From contig NZ_LMUP01000004.1 of NCBI RefSeq assembly GCF_009765875.1, positions 62,001-126,000 of the forward strand: a stretch of DNA of 64,000 nt. Direction: 5' to 3'. The DNA is from Pedobacter sp. L105 (lineage in GTDB: Bacteria; Bacteroidota; Bacteroidia; Sphingobacteriales; Sphingobacteriaceae). The stretch's first letter is position 1. Each line of letters opens with the position of its first letter. Of the stretch, positions 46,101 through 54,763 are shown piece after piece. The notes under the pieces are model-generated. The model was not told the origin of the DNA and ran no database searches. It saw only the letters and a program-made list of their open reading frames with translations. A program made the translations under genes and the position numbers.

Positions 46101-47030
46101 TTGGAAAAGAACGCTAAAATTTATATTGCAGGACACCGTGGTATGGTTGGATCAGCCATTTACCGTAAATTGGTTAAAGAAGGGTACTCCAATCTGATTA
46201 CCAGGACATCAGCAGAACTGGACCTTAGGGATCAGCAAGCTGTAACAGAATTTTTTAGTACTGAAAAACCCGACTATGTATTTCTTGCCGCAGCTAAAGT
46301 AGGCGGAATTGTAGCCAATAACACCTATAGGGCCGACTTCCTTTATGAAAACCTCGCTATCCAGAACAATGTAATCCACCAGGCCTATAAAAATGACGTC
46401 AAAAAATTGATGTTTTTAGGCTCCAGCTGTATTTATCCAAAACTAGCTCCACAGCCCCTTAAAGAAGAATACCTGTTGACAGGCCTGCTCGAAGAAACCA
46501 ATGAGCCTTATGCAATTGCTAAAATTGCAGGGATTAAAATGTGTGATGCTTACCGCGATCAATATGACAGTAATTTCATTTCCGTAATGCCAACCAACCT
46601 ATATGGATACAATGACAATTACCACCCTCAGAACTCTCACGTACTGCCGGCACTGATCCGTAAATTCCATGAAGCAAAAACAAATGGCACTCCTGAAGTG
46701 GTTATCTGGGGCTCGGGATCACCAATGCGCGAATTTCTATTTGCAGACGACCTGGCTGATGCCTGTTACTTCTTAATGGAAACTTACAATGAACCTAACC
46801 TGATCAATATCGGTACAGGTGTAGATTTAACCATCAAAGACCTCGCTTTACTGATCAAAAAAGTGGTAGGTTTTGAAGGAGAACTTACATTTGACAGTAC
46901 TAAACCAGATGGTACACCACGTAAACTAATGGATGTATCTAAGTTGCACCAGTTAGGATGGAAACATCAGATAGAGCTGGAAGAAGGCATTCACCTGGCT
47001 TATCAGGATTTTTTAGCCAAACACGTTTAA
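46101..47030 (+). CDS. fcl: GDP-L-fucose synthase
   Basis: Epimerises and reduces GDP-4-keto-6-deoxymannose to GDP-L-fucose for surface glycans; 309 residues. The cofactor motif [10 protein letters not shown] and the catalytic Ser (GSSCIYPK) with Tyr-x3-Lys (PYAIAK) are present. The start is TTG 46101: no in-frame ATG lies upstream, and the first internal Met falls inside the cofactor loop. The partner gene gmd is not in the window. Confidence 0.95.
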   Translation: MEKNAKIYIAGHRGMVGSAIYRKLVKEGYSNLITRTSAELDLRDQQAVTEFFSTEKPDYVFLAAAKVGGIVANNTYRADFLYENLAIQNNVIHQAYKNDVKKLMFLGSSCIYPKLAPQPLKEEYLLTGLLEETNEPYAIAKIAGIKMCDAYRDQYDSNFISVMPTNLYGYNDNYHPQNSHVLPALIRKFHEAKTNGTPEVVIWGSGSPMREFLFADDLADACYFLMETYNEPNLINIGTGVDLTIKDLALLIKKVVGFEGELTFDSTKPDGTPRKLMDVSKLHQLGWKHQIELEEGIHLAYQDFLAKHV

Positions 47031-47041
47031 CCTCATAGATC

Positions 47042-47087
47042 ATAGCTAAAATTTATATCTTTGCAAAAGAGAATAAATTTTAGCTAT
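47042..47087. promoter_or_regulatory. 15-bp perfect dyad around the oxyR promoter
   Basis: ATAGCTAAAATTTAT (47042-47056) and its exact reverse complement (47073-47087) flank a 16-bp spacer. The -7 element TATCTTTG lies at 47056-47063, so the dyad surrounds the promoter. The right arm ends at the base before the oxyR ATG (47088). This is a strong candidate operator for OxyR or another regulator. It could also form a hairpin in the leader. Confidence 0.7.
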
Positions 47088-48020
47088 ATGACTTTAGTGC
47101 AACTTGAATATATTGTAGCTGTAGATACTTACAGAAGTTTTGTAGGAGCTGCAGAAAAATGCTTCGTTACACAGCCCACTTTGAGCATGCAGGTGCAAAA
47201 GCTGGAGGAAATGTTAAATGTAAAAATATTTGACAGAAGCAAACAGCCTGTTATCCCTACTGAAATTGGTTCTCAGGTCATAGAGCAGGCCCGCCTGGTC
47301 TTGCAGGAAAGCCAGAAAATCAAAGAAATCATCAGCAGTCAGCAGCAGGATATTGTTGGCGAGTTAAAAGTAGGCATCATACCTACCGTAGCCCCCTATC
47401 TCCTTCCACAGGTAATTGCCTCCATGATGGAGAAATATCCCGATCTTAAACTACTTATCTGGGAATACACCACAGAAGATATCATCCATCACTTGAAAAC
47501 AGGTGTTTTGGACTGCGGTATCCTGGCTACACCCCTTGCGGATAACTCCATCTCGGAAATCCCGATGTATTACGAAACCTTTGTCACCTACATCAGCAAA
47601 AACAGCAAGCTGTTCAAGAAAAAGAATATAGACGCCAACGACCTGGAGGATGAAAACATCTGGCTGCTCAATGAAGGGCATTGCATGCGCTCACAGGTGC
47701 TGAATATCTGCAGGTCGACCAAAGACAACCGCATACAGGGATTAACTTACAATACAGGAAGCGTAGAAACCCTGATTCGGATGGTAGACATGAACAACGG
47801 GGCAACGCTGCTTCCTGAACTGGCGCTAGTAGACCTAACCCCTAAACAACTCAGTAAAGTGCGTTCTTTTAAATCACCGGAGCCTGTAAGGGAAATCAGC
47901 CTGGTAACCCACAAGAACTACATCAAAAAAAGAATGCTGAACGCACTACGGGAAGAGATCCTTGCAGTGATCCCAAAAGCAATGAAGCAAAAAAAAAGTA
48001 AAGATATCGTAGGCATATAA
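47088..48020 (+). CDS. oxyR: hydrogen-peroxide-sensing LysR-type regulator OxyR
   Basis: A 310-residue regulator from ATG 47088 (MTLVQLEYIVAVDTY); a start nine codons earlier is not needed. The N-terminal winged helix has VTQPTLSMQVQKLEEML. The redox pair falls at Cys199 and Cys208 (NEGHCMRSQVLNICRS), the same numbers and spacing as E. coli OxyR, which strongly supports peroxide sensing by disulfide formation. The next gene, convergent, is superoxide dismutase. Confidence 0.94.
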   Translation: MTLVQLEYIVAVDTYRSFVGAAEKCFVTQPTLSMQVQKLEEMLNVKIFDRSKQPVIPTEIGSQVIEQARLVLQESQKIKEIISSQQQDIVGELKVGIIPTVAPYLLPQVIASMMEKYPDLKLLIWEYTTEDIIHHLKTGVLDCGILATPLADNSISEIPMYYETFVTYISKNSKLFKKKNIDANDLEDENIWLLNEGHCMRSQVLNICRSTKDNRIQGLTYNTGSVETLIRMVDMNNGATLLPELALVDLTPKQLSKVRSFKSPEPVREISLVTHKNYIKKRMLNALREEILAVIPKAMKQKKSKDIVGI

Positions 48021-48086
48021 AAATACGCCTGCAATAATTCGTCTTACCAGCCAGTTTTACCAGCCACCATGCTACAGGAAAATCTA

Positions 48087-48168
48087 TTAAAAAAGAGTAA
48101 CCCCTTTTCAATGCTGCCAACCGCTGAAACGCGCTTGAAGGCATTGAAAAGGGGTTACTCTTTTTTAA
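48087..48168 (+). terminator. giant hairpin C: 28-bp perfect stem, related loop, between oxyR and sod
   Basis: The arms (48087-48114, TTAAAAAAGAGTAACCCCTTTTCAATGC, and 48141-48168) are perfect reverse complements. The 26-nt loop TGCCAACCGCTGAAACGCGC... shares with loops A and B the pattern TGC-x5-GCTG-x5-CGCTTG. The stem sequence is unrelated to A, apart from the outer A/T run and the GC pair at the loop. It lies 66 bp after oxyR in the sense direction. Confidence 0.85.
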
Positions 48169-48194
48169 GCGAAGCTTGAAAAAGCTCCTAAAAA

Positions 48195-48806
48195 CTATGC
48201 TTGTGCTTTTTTGAAGCGTTCAGCAACAGCATCCCAATTTACTACATTCCAGAATGCAGCAATATAATCAGGACGTTTATTTTGATATTTTAAGTAATAA
48301 GCATGTTCCCAAACATCCATTCCTAAGATTGGTGTACCTTTTACTTCAGCGATATCCATTAAAGGATTATCCTGATTAGGTGTAGAAGAAACAACCAGTT
48401 TATGATCAGCACCAACGCTTAACCATGCCCATCCAGAACCGAAACGGGTTGCACCAGCTTCAGCAAATTTAGTTTTGAAATCAGCGAAAGAACCAAAAGC
48501 AGATTTAATCGCTTCAGCTAATTCTCCTGTTGGCTCACCACCTTTACCGTGGCCCATTACTTCCCAGAACAAAGAGTGGTTATAGTGACCACCACCATTA
48601 TTTCTTACCGGAGCAGGAAATTTAGATATATTTTTTACGATATCATCAATGCTGTGTGTAGCCTCAGGTTTACCTTCTAAAGCTTTATTTAAATTAGTAA
48701 CATAAGCCTGATGATGTTTGTCATGGTGAATTTCCATGGTTTGTTTATCGATATGCGGTTCTAGTGCATCTGTTGCGTAAGGTAACGCAGGTAATTCAAA
48801 AGCCAT
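48195..48806 (-). CDS. sod: superoxide dismutase (Fe/Mn family, Mn-type)
   Basis: Destroys superoxide; 203 residues, no signal peptide. Metal ligands: His27 (MEIHHDKHH), the next His in [13 protein letters not shown], then Asp and His in [13 protein letters not shown]. The Gly-rich GGHYNH stretch and Gln in TPNQDNPL are the Mn-type pattern, rather than the Fe-type with Gln in the HxxNHxxxW segment. It is convergent with oxyR across hairpin C, so both are ends of oxidative-stress transcription units. Confidence 0.95.
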   Translation of the reverse strand: MAFELPALPYATDALEPHIDKQTMEIHHDKHHQAYVTNLNKALEGKPEATHSIDDIVKNISKFPAPVRNNGGGHYNHSLFWEVMGHGKGGEPTGELAEAIKSAFGSFADFKTKFAEAGATRFGSGWAWLSVGADHKLVVSSTPNQDNPLMDIAEVKGTPILGMDVWEHAYYLKYQNKRPDYIAAFWNVVNWDAVAERFKKAQA

Positions 48807-48911
48807 AAATTATGTTTTTAAGTTTTTAAAATTTTATTCTTGAACAAATATAACATATGAGGTTTGGTTTTGTTCAATACTTATTTTTGTTTTATTCAAG
48901 GGTTTGTCAAA

Positions 48912-49385
48912 TTAACCCCTTTTATCTGCAAAAAACCGTGTCATCAGCGCTCCGCATTCTGCAGCACGCACCCCGCTTTTCAGAATAGTCTTAGGATGAA
49001 GCAAATTATTGCTTTTAGTAGTAAAGCCCCTCTTTTCTTCAGCAGCCCCATACACAATTCTGCCTATCTGAGTCCAATAGGCCGCTCCTGCACACATCAC
49101 ACAGGGCTCTATAGTAACATACAACGTACAGTCTTTTAAATACTTCCCTCCCAGGGTTTGGCTGGCAGCCGTAAAAGCCTGCATCTCTGCATGTGCGGTG
49201 ACATCGTTCAACTGCTCTGTCAGGTTATAACCACGGCCTACAATCCTTCCTTTGCATACAATGACGGCACCAATAGGTATTTCATCACTCTCAAATGCTT
49301 TTTGCGCCTCATGCAATGCCAGCAACATATAATGTTCATCTTCCTGCTGCAGGTCTTTCTCGCCCGAAAAACTATAATAACTCAT
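48912..49385 (-). CDS. tadA: tRNA-specific adenosine deaminase or related nucleoside deaminase (TadA-like)
   Basis: A zinc deaminase of 157 residues with HAEMQA (His and catalytic Glu) and PCVMCAGA (two Cys ligands). The usual role is A34 to inosine in tRNA-Arg(ACG). The last residues and the absence of extra domains fit TadA, although guanine deaminases share the motifs. It lies directly after the CsaA-like gene (0-bp gap). Confidence 0.9.
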   Translation of the reverse strand: MSYYSFSGEKDLQQEDEHYMLLALHEAQKAFESDEIPIGAVIVCKGRIVGRGYNLTEQLNDVTAHAEMQAFTAASQTLGGKYLKDCTLYVTIEPCVMCAGAAYWTQIGRIVYGAAEEKRGFTTKSNNLLHPKTILKSGVRAAECGALMTRFFADKRG

Positions 49386-49721
49386 TTAGGCCATTTTACT
49401 GCCGTTGGGAACTTTGCCCTTCAGCGTTGTTAATACGATATCCCCATGCTCATCTGCAAAACCGGTAACCAGAAATTCTGACATAAACTTGCCGATCTGC
49501 TTTCTTGGAAAATTGATAATCCCCACAATCTGCTGCCCTGTAAGCTCTTCTTTGGTATAATGAGCGGTAATCTGTGCACTGCTCATTTTCACTCCATATT
49601 CCCCAAAATCAACTTTTACTTTATAGGCGGGATTCCGGGCTTCTGGAAAATCCATTACCTCCAGAATGGTGCCTGCCCTCAATTCTACTTTTTCAAAATC
49701 ACTCCAATTGATCTCTTCCAT
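49386..49721 (-). CDS. CsaA-like tRNA-binding-domain protein
   Basis: A 111-residue protein consisting of a single tRNA-binding (EMAP II/Trbp111-type) OB-fold: VELRAGTILEVMDFPEARNPAYKVKVDFG and QQIVGIINFPRKQIGKF. CsaA is described as an export-related chaperone. A role in tRNA or RNA binding is equally plausible. It is tightly adjacent to tadA. Confidence 0.88.
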   Translation of the reverse strand: MEEINWSDFEKVELRAGTILEVMDFPEARNPAYKVKVDFGEYGVKMSSAQITAHYTKEELTGQQIVGIINFPRKQIGKFMSEFLVTGFADEHGDIVLTTLKGKVPNGSKMA

Positions 49722-49799
49722 ACGATTAAAAAAACAAATTGAGATAAAATTACGAATCTTCAGCAGATAAATTGCCCTTTATTGCCTAAGCCTTTTTAC

Positions 49800-49807
49800 T
49801 ACCTTTG
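49800..49807 (+). promoter_or_regulatory. -7 promoter element of the RlmI-like gene (possible leaderless transcript)
   Basis: TACCTTTG matches TAnnTTTG and ends 4 bp before the ATG at 49812. Transcription 5-7 bp downstream of the box would begin on or beside the start codon. Confidence 0.5.
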
Positions 49808-49811
49808 CGGC

Positions 49812-50999
49812 ATGATTGATGTTTTATTAAAGAAAGGCAAAGAAAAAGCCGCACTCCAAAGGCACCCCTGGATATTTTCGGGAGCAATAGACAAAGTGAA
49901 AGGGGCTCCGCTCAATGGTGAAGTGGTAAAAGTTTTTGGAGCCGACAAATCTTTTTTGGCCTATGGATACTACAACAATCAGTCGAGGGTAGCCGTAAGA
50001 CTGCTGGAATGGGACGAGGAGAAGATCATTGACAAACAATGGTACGAAGCAAAACTTAAACAGGCTATCGCTTCCAGGGCACATGTATTGGATAATAACG
50101 ATACCAATACCTGCCGTCTTGTTTTCAGCGAAGCTGATTATCTTCCCGGGCTCATTGTAGACAAATATGCCGACTTCCTTTCACTGCAGATCCTGAGTGC
50201 AGGAATAGAAAACGTAAAAGATGATATCATCGATGTTTTAAGAACAGAGCTTAACCCTACAGGGATATTTGATAAAAGTGATGCTACGGCCAGGACACAT
50301 GAGAACCTGGAAGTTTCGCAAGGTTTACTTTGGGGCGAAACACCTCCGGAATTTATTGAAGTGAAAGAAAATGGTGTCCGTTACCATATCAATATTGCTG
50401 ACGGACAAAAATCAGGCTTTTATTGCGATCAGCGGGATAACCGCGAAATACTGGCCGCTTATACGAGTGGAAAAGATGTTCTCGACTGCTTTTGCTACAG
50501 CGGAGGTTTCACCTTAAACAGCCTGAAAAAAGGAGCAAACCACGTGACCAGTGTAGACAGTTCGGCACTGGCCATAGAAACGTTAAAACATAACCTTGGT
50601 TTGAATGGCTTTACCGAAGATCAGCAGACCAGCGTTCAGTCGGACGTAAATAAACAACTCCGTATTTTTAAAGAAGAAGGAAAAACGTTTGATGTCATCA
50701 TCCTGGACCCGCCAAAATATGCGCCTTCACGCTCTGCCCTTGACAGGGCGGCAAGGGCCTATAAAGACCTTAATCGTTTAGGTATGTTGCTGCTTAAAAG
50801 CGGCGGGATACTGGCTACCTACTCCTGTTCCGGAGCAGTAGACCTGGAAACATTTAAACAGATCATTGCCTGGGCTGCGCTGGATGCCGGCAGGGAAGTA
50901 CAGATCATCAAACAATTTCATCAGCCGGAAGATCATCCGGTAAGGATCTCCTTCCCGGAAGGAGAATATCTGAAAGGATTATTATTGAGGGTATTGTAA
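49812..50999 (+). CDS. class I SAM-dependent rRNA methyltransferase (RlmI-like, PUA + methyltransferase)
   Basis: About 395 residues from ATG 49812 (MIDVLLKKGKEKAALQRHPWIFSGAID), with an N-terminal PUA domain and the SAM domain VLDCFCYSGGFTLNSLKKGA and DVIILDPPKYAPS. The PUA domain and the DPPK motif fit RlmI, which methylates C1962 of 23S rRNA. I consider that the best guess. The expected fold and length are normal. Confidence 0.9.
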   Translation: MIDVLLKKGKEKAALQRHPWIFSGAIDKVKGAPLNGEVVKVFGADKSFLAYGYYNNQSRVAVRLLEWDEEKIIDKQWYEAKLKQAIASRAHVLDNNDTNTCRLVFSEADYLPGLIVDKYADFLSLQILSAGIENVKDDIIDVLRTELNPTGIFDKSDATARTHENLEVSQGLLWGETPPEFIEVKENGVRYHINIADGQKSGFYCDQRDNREILAAYTSGKDVLDCFCYSGGFTLNSLKKGANHVTSVDSSALAIETLKHNLGLNGFTEDQQTSVQSDVNKQLRIFKEEGKTFDVIILDPPKYAPSRSALDRAARAYKDLNRLGMLLLKSGGILATYSCSGAVDLETFKQIIAWAALDAGREVQIIKQFHQPEDHPVRISFPEGEYLKGLLLRVL

Positions 51000-51003
51000 C
51001 CTA

Positions 51004-51035
51004 TACAAGGAAGAAGAGCTACTCTTCTTCCTTAA
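51004..51035. terminator. 12-bp perfect hairpin between convergent genes
   Basis: AAGGAAGAAGAG and CTCTTCTTCCTT enclose CTA, which includes the stop codon of the minus-strand gene at 51019. Little T-run follows on either side. It is a weak terminator candidate shared by both genes. Confidence 0.4.
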
Positions 51036-52074
51036 AATATACCTTATAATAATTCATCGATTTGTCTTCATCAAATCCCTTCTCTATCAATTCCTTATCC
51101 CCATGAATATAGATATGGAAATTCTTATCGAGTTTTAACACGCTTTTAAAAGCTTTTGCCTGTTTTTTTACTGCAGCACCTGAAATATCAAAGCTGTCTG
51201 CTATGGAAGTATCAAATTCATCTTCATAACTCTTTTTATAGTTTTTAAAAGATTCTATACCTTCTTTATTTCCAATCACTTCCTGCGAAAATTCATCCAG
51301 ATCAAAACTCTCCTTTTCCTTGAAATACTTCATGGAGCGGTTCAGCAGGTCTATTTTATCCGCCTTGGTGATCTCATACTCCTGGTCGAGTTTATCCGTT
51401 ACAAAACTTTTATATACCCCCAGCACATTATTTGTCTGGTTGTAATTATCATTTCTCACTTTCAGCTTCAGGAACTCATCCTTCCAGTAAACGGCTTCTG
51501 CACTGCGGTTGGTCTGGTCAATAACGGCCACCTTATAACCTTCCTCTTTTTCTGTATTAAAAATCAGGCAGCCCTTATCCAGCTTATTGATATTGATCGC
51601 CTCTTCCTCATAACTCAGCGCAAAACCTGCCTGGTCAGGATAAACCTTTAAATAGGTCTCCTTGGTTTCAGATTTGAAAATACCAATGGCATCATGCAGG
51701 TCGCCCTCTATCTGTACATTTTCAAAATATACCACATACAACTCTCCTGCTTTAATTTTAGGGTGATTGGAGATCTCGTAAAGATATTTAGCCAGCTGCT
51801 CACTGTTTTTATGAAAATTCTGTCCGTTTTCAAAAATCTGCTCCACAAAGTGATACACCTCATTCAGGTTCAGGTCGTCATTGGGATGAAAAAGACGGTA
51901 GATCTCATTCACCTTTTCATAGGGACTCAAAAAATATTGTATAAGCAGGTTCTTCAGGTGTTCATCCTGTATCTGCAGGGAAGCTTCCGACAGCACATAA
52001 AATTCATCCTGTGCTTTATTGCCTATTCTATGTATAGAAAGCTCTGCCAGAGAAGCTTCAAAAAAAGTAATCAT
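51019..52074 (-). CDS. nucleoid-associated protein (NdpA/YejK family)
   Basis: A 351-residue protein. The NdpA/YejK family pattern is seen in LSIHRIGNKAQDEFYVLSE, YVVYFENVQIEGDLHDAIGIFKSE and EEAININKLDKGCLIFN. The C-terminal part has charged helices. The E. coli homologue is a nucleoid-associated protein of uncertain role. It is convergent with the RlmI-like gene, and upstream on the same strand lies terC. Confidence 0.85.
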   Translation of the reverse strand: MITFFEASLAELSIHRIGNKAQDEFYVLSEASLQIQDEHLKNLLIQYFLSPYEKVNEIYRLFHPNDDLNLNEVYHFVEQIFENGQNFHKNSEQLAKYLYEISNHPKIKAGELYVVYFENVQIEGDLHDAIGIFKSETKETYLKVYPDQAGFALSYEEEAININKLDKGCLIFNTEKEEGYKVAVIDQTNRSAEAVYWKDEFLKLKVRNDNYNQTNNVLGVYKSFVTDKLDQEYEITKADKIDLLNRSMKYFKEKESFDLDEFSQEVIGNKEGIESFKNYKKSYEDEFDTSIADSFDISGAAVKKQAKAFKSVLKLDKNFHIYIHGDKELIEKGFDEDKSMNYYKVYFKEEE

Positions 52075-52113
52075 AATTCGCTGTTGTTTTTAGCCTGATT
52101 AAGGGCCTCAAAG

Positions 52114-52899
52114 TTATAATTTTTTCTCGCTCGCCTTATTGCGGAGCTGCAAAGGCTTGGCTGAATTTTTTTTCATTTTTAAATTCAGCATCTCTACCAG
52201 AATAGAAAAAGCCATGGCAAAATAAATATATCCTTTGGGAATATGCTGGTCAAGGCCTTCTGCCAGCAGTGAAACACCTATCAGCAGCAAAAAGGAAAGT
52301 GCAAGCATCTTCACGGTAGGATGGTTATTTACAAATCCGCTGATCGCATTGGCAGAAGCCATCATGATCAGTACCGCAATGATCACCGCAGCAATCATAA
52401 TCTGTACATGTTCTGCCATACCAATGGCCGTGATTACCGAATCCAGGGAAAAAACAATATCCAAAACCAGTATTTGCGCAATCACACCGGCAAAAGAGTG
52501 AACTTTAACCTTGCCTTCCTCATCTTCTTCGCCTTCCAGTTTCAAGTGGATCTCATGCGTACTTTTATAGATCAGGAACATTCCTCCGGATAGCAGGATC
52601 AGGTCACGTCCTGAAATAGCCAGTTTCTCCAGCCACTCTTTATTATCCAGGTTGAGCCATTCACCAATATTAAACAAGGGTGCAGTAAGGCTCATTACCC
52701 AGCTCAGTGACAACAGTAGCAAAATCCTGGTGATCATGGCCAGGCCCAATCCCAGCTGCCTGCCTTTTTGCTGCTGATTTGCAGGGAGTTTGCCCGAAAG
52801 AATAGAGATAAAAACAATATTGTCTATTCCCAGTACAATTTCTAAAAGCGTAAGTGTAAGCAGGGAGATCCATGCTTCAGCGGTAGTAAAATATTCCAT
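52114..52899 (-). CDS. TerC-family integral membrane protein
   Basis: A 261-residue membrane protein with about seven transmembrane helices. TerC motifs include LLEIVLGIDNIVFISILSG near the start and VLDIVFSLDSVITAIGMAE later, with acidic residues in the membrane segments. Members are linked to tellurite resistance or, in better-known cases, to metal (manganese) export at secretion sites. The ion here is unknown. It is a single gene. Confidence 0.92.
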   Translation of the reverse strand: MEYFTTAEAWISLLTLTLLEIVLGIDNIVFISILSGKLPANQQQKGRQLGLGLAMITRILLLLSLSWVMSLTAPLFNIGEWLNLDNKEWLEKLAISGRDLILLSGGMFLIYKSTHEIHLKLEGEEDEEGKVKVHSFAGVIAQILVLDIVFSLDSVITAIGMAEHVQIMIAAVIIAVLIMMASANAISGFVNNHPTVKMLALSFLLLIGVSLLAEGLDQHIPKGYIYFAMAFSILVEMLNLKMKKNSAKPLQLRNKASEKKL

Positions 52900-52927
52900 A
52901 TAATGAGCGTCTGTAGAGGTAATATAA

Positions 52928-52959
52928 AAAAAGCCTGCCGAATAATCAACAAGCTTTTT
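52928..52959 (-). terminator. intrinsic terminator of the DUF4097-like gene
   Basis: On the minus strand AAAAAGCTTG pairs with CAGGCTTTTT (one mismatch), followed by a T-run (complement of the A-run at 52926-52932). It lies 24 bp after the stop at 52983. Confidence 0.7.
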
Positions 52960-52982
52960 AAATTTTGGTTTTTACAGCAGGT

Positions 52983-54239
52983 CTATTTAAACACAACTGA
53001 TCCGTATTCAGCCTTTATTCTTACTTCTGAACTGCCACCACTCCCTATTGTTCCGGAATAATTTTTTGTAGAAGAATCATCGTCCTCATTTCTTCTTCCT
53101 GTTGAACTCACCCTTACATTACTGCCATATCTGAAGCCCCCGTAACTTTTCACCACGTTAAAATTTGCATTGTAACCCTCAGCAAAGCCAAGGTTTACGT
53201 CTACATATTCCACGTCTGCCGTCAGGCTTTTACAGCCTGTACCAACAGTAGCTATATTCAATTTATTATAACTCAGGTTAAAATGCCCGTCTCCTCTCAA
53301 AGTACCGATATTTACCCCTGCATACTCTGCTCTCAGGTTAAGTTTGCCTACCGAAGCAATGGTCAGGTCATTATATTCCTGTTTAATCGTGGCATTGCCC
53401 CTGATAGCACCTACATTGACATTGGCATATTCTACATTTAAATCCAGATTATTAACCGTTCCAATCTTCAGGCCCGATCCATATTGTTGTTTGATCACTG
53501 CATTTCCACGAATAGTACTGATGGCCACATTTACATATTGCGCATCCACATCCAGTGTGCCGGCAGTACCAATAGATAATCCTGCACCATATTCCTGTTT
53601 AATGGTTGCTTTATTCAGCCCCGCAATAGTCGTTTTACCATATTGAACATAAACATAATTATTTAAGCTCGACAAGTTTCCTGCGTCAAAATTACCATAC
53701 TGAACATTCGCAGAAACCGGCCCGGAGTAATCTCCCATTGTTACATTGCCAAACTGCTGTGATAAGGTAAGTGCATTCACTGCAGGCAGATAAACAACAT
53801 AGTCGATTTTCAGTTCTCTTGATTTACTGCGTCCACCCCAGCGTCTTTCATTGTCGATATCCGTTTTACAGGATATCAAATCCCCACTTTTTCCGGCCAC
53901 AATATTCACCTGGTCAATTAACTTTTGGGTATCACCTCCAGAATTAGCCCTGATCGTCACATCAATTTTTACTTCCTTTCTATCCCAAACTTTGATCACC
54001 ATCGCCCCATACTGGTTACTCAGTGAAATTTTATCATTCTGATCTGCAGGAAAAGTTTTGCTGATATTCTTTACCCGGCTGTCATCATTCTGGTCTGGAT
54101 CAGCCTGCACATGTACTTTTACCATTGTATTCACTGCCACTCTGGTATCAACTGTGCTCCTGGCCTCAACTACTGAATCCTGTGCGTATACCCGACCAAA
54201 TGAACACAACACCACACACCAAACAATTAACTTTTTCAT
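52983..54239 (-). CDS. exported DUF4097-like beta-helical protein
   Basis: A 418-residue protein with a signal peptide (residues 1-19, ending VYAQ). From about residue 140 to 350 it is made of repeating strand-rich segments such as LDVDAQYVNVAISTIRGNA, LDLNVEYANVNVGAIRGNA and LNLRAEYAGVNIGTLRGDG, about 40-42 residues apart. They match the beta-helix of DUF4097-type proteins. The final segment is Ser/Gly-rich. The role is unknown. It follows the anti-sigma gene with a 4-bp overlap (54236-54239), so it is probably part of a sigma-controlled operon. Confidence 0.85.
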   Translation of the reverse strand: MKKLIVWCVVLCSFGRVYAQDSVVEARSTVDTRVAVNTMVKVHVQADPDQNDDSRVKNISKTFPADQNDKISLSNQYGAMVIKVWDRKEVKIDVTIRANSGGDTQKLIDQVNIVAGKSGDLISCKTDIDNERRWGGRSKSRELKIDYVVYLPAVNALTLSQQFGNVTMGDYSGPVSANVQYGNFDAGNLSSLNNYVYVQYGKTTIAGLNKATIKQEYGAGLSIGTAGTLDVDAQYVNVAISTIRGNAVIKQQYGSGLKIGTVNNLDLNVEYANVNVGAIRGNATIKQEYNDLTIASVGKLNLRAEYAGVNIGTLRGDGHFNLSYNKLNIATVGTGCKSLTADVEYVDVNLGFAEGYNANFNVVKSYGGFRYGSNVRVSSTGRRNEDDDSSTKNYSGTIGSGGSSEVRIKAEYGSVVFK

Positions 54240-54763
54240 ATTCTATTCTCCTTTTTATACTGACTAACCTCTGTAATAATGGATAACTGCTGACTCACTA
54301 ACTGCAGCTGCGTTTCCAGGTTTCTCATCATGGCTTTTACCACGAGTTGCTGATTTGGGCTTGATGGCAGCTCTTTCCTCAATCCTTCATAGTCTATATT
54401 CAGCTTCTGAAGATCTCTGCTGAACTTCTGATACAACTTAGGATTTGAAGGAGCGTAAATCTCCAGGCTGTCCCTTTTCTGTTCAATCAAACTTGCAAAC
54501 TTTACCTGCGTATCTCCATATGCCGGATTCACGTCGGCCACATTAAGCCTGTTTCTTTTTGCCGGAAAGAGATAAAAGAAAGTAAAGCTCAGCAGTACAA
54601 CTAAAGACGCAGCTACGCCAATCCATAATTGGATGTTAACGGTTTTTTTTTTGTTTTTTTTATCCAGCTCCTGTTCAATTTTCTCCCAGAGCTTTGATGA
54701 AGGCGCATCAGTATCAAATGCCTTTCTGTTCTCCTCAATGAAATCCTCAATTTTTATACGCAT
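54236..54763 (-). CDS. putative anti-sigma factor (single membrane helix)
   Basis: A 175-residue protein with a charged N-terminal part (residues 1-40), one membrane helix (LWIGVAASLVVLLSFTFFYLF, about 46-66), and a periplasmic helical region. This is the anti-sigma layout, and it overlaps the sigma-factor gene by 17 bp. I did not identify a named family by motif. The final part (NLETQLQLVSQQLSIITEV) may be coiled coil. Confidence 0.7.
   Translation of the reverse strand: MRIKIEDFIEENRKAFDTDAPSSKLWEKIEQELDKKNKKKTVNIQLWIGVAASLVVLLSFTFFYLFPAKRNRLNVADVNPAYGDTQVKFASLIEQKRDSLEIYAPSNPKLYQKFSRDLQKLNIDYEGLRKELPSSPNQQLVVKAMMRNLETQLQLVSQQLSIITEVSQYKKENRI

Noticed and set aside
48087..48168. Integron attC-like site
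   Set aside because: It is a long hairpin but lacks the attC core sequences; perfect arms and gene-end position fit a terminator-type element.
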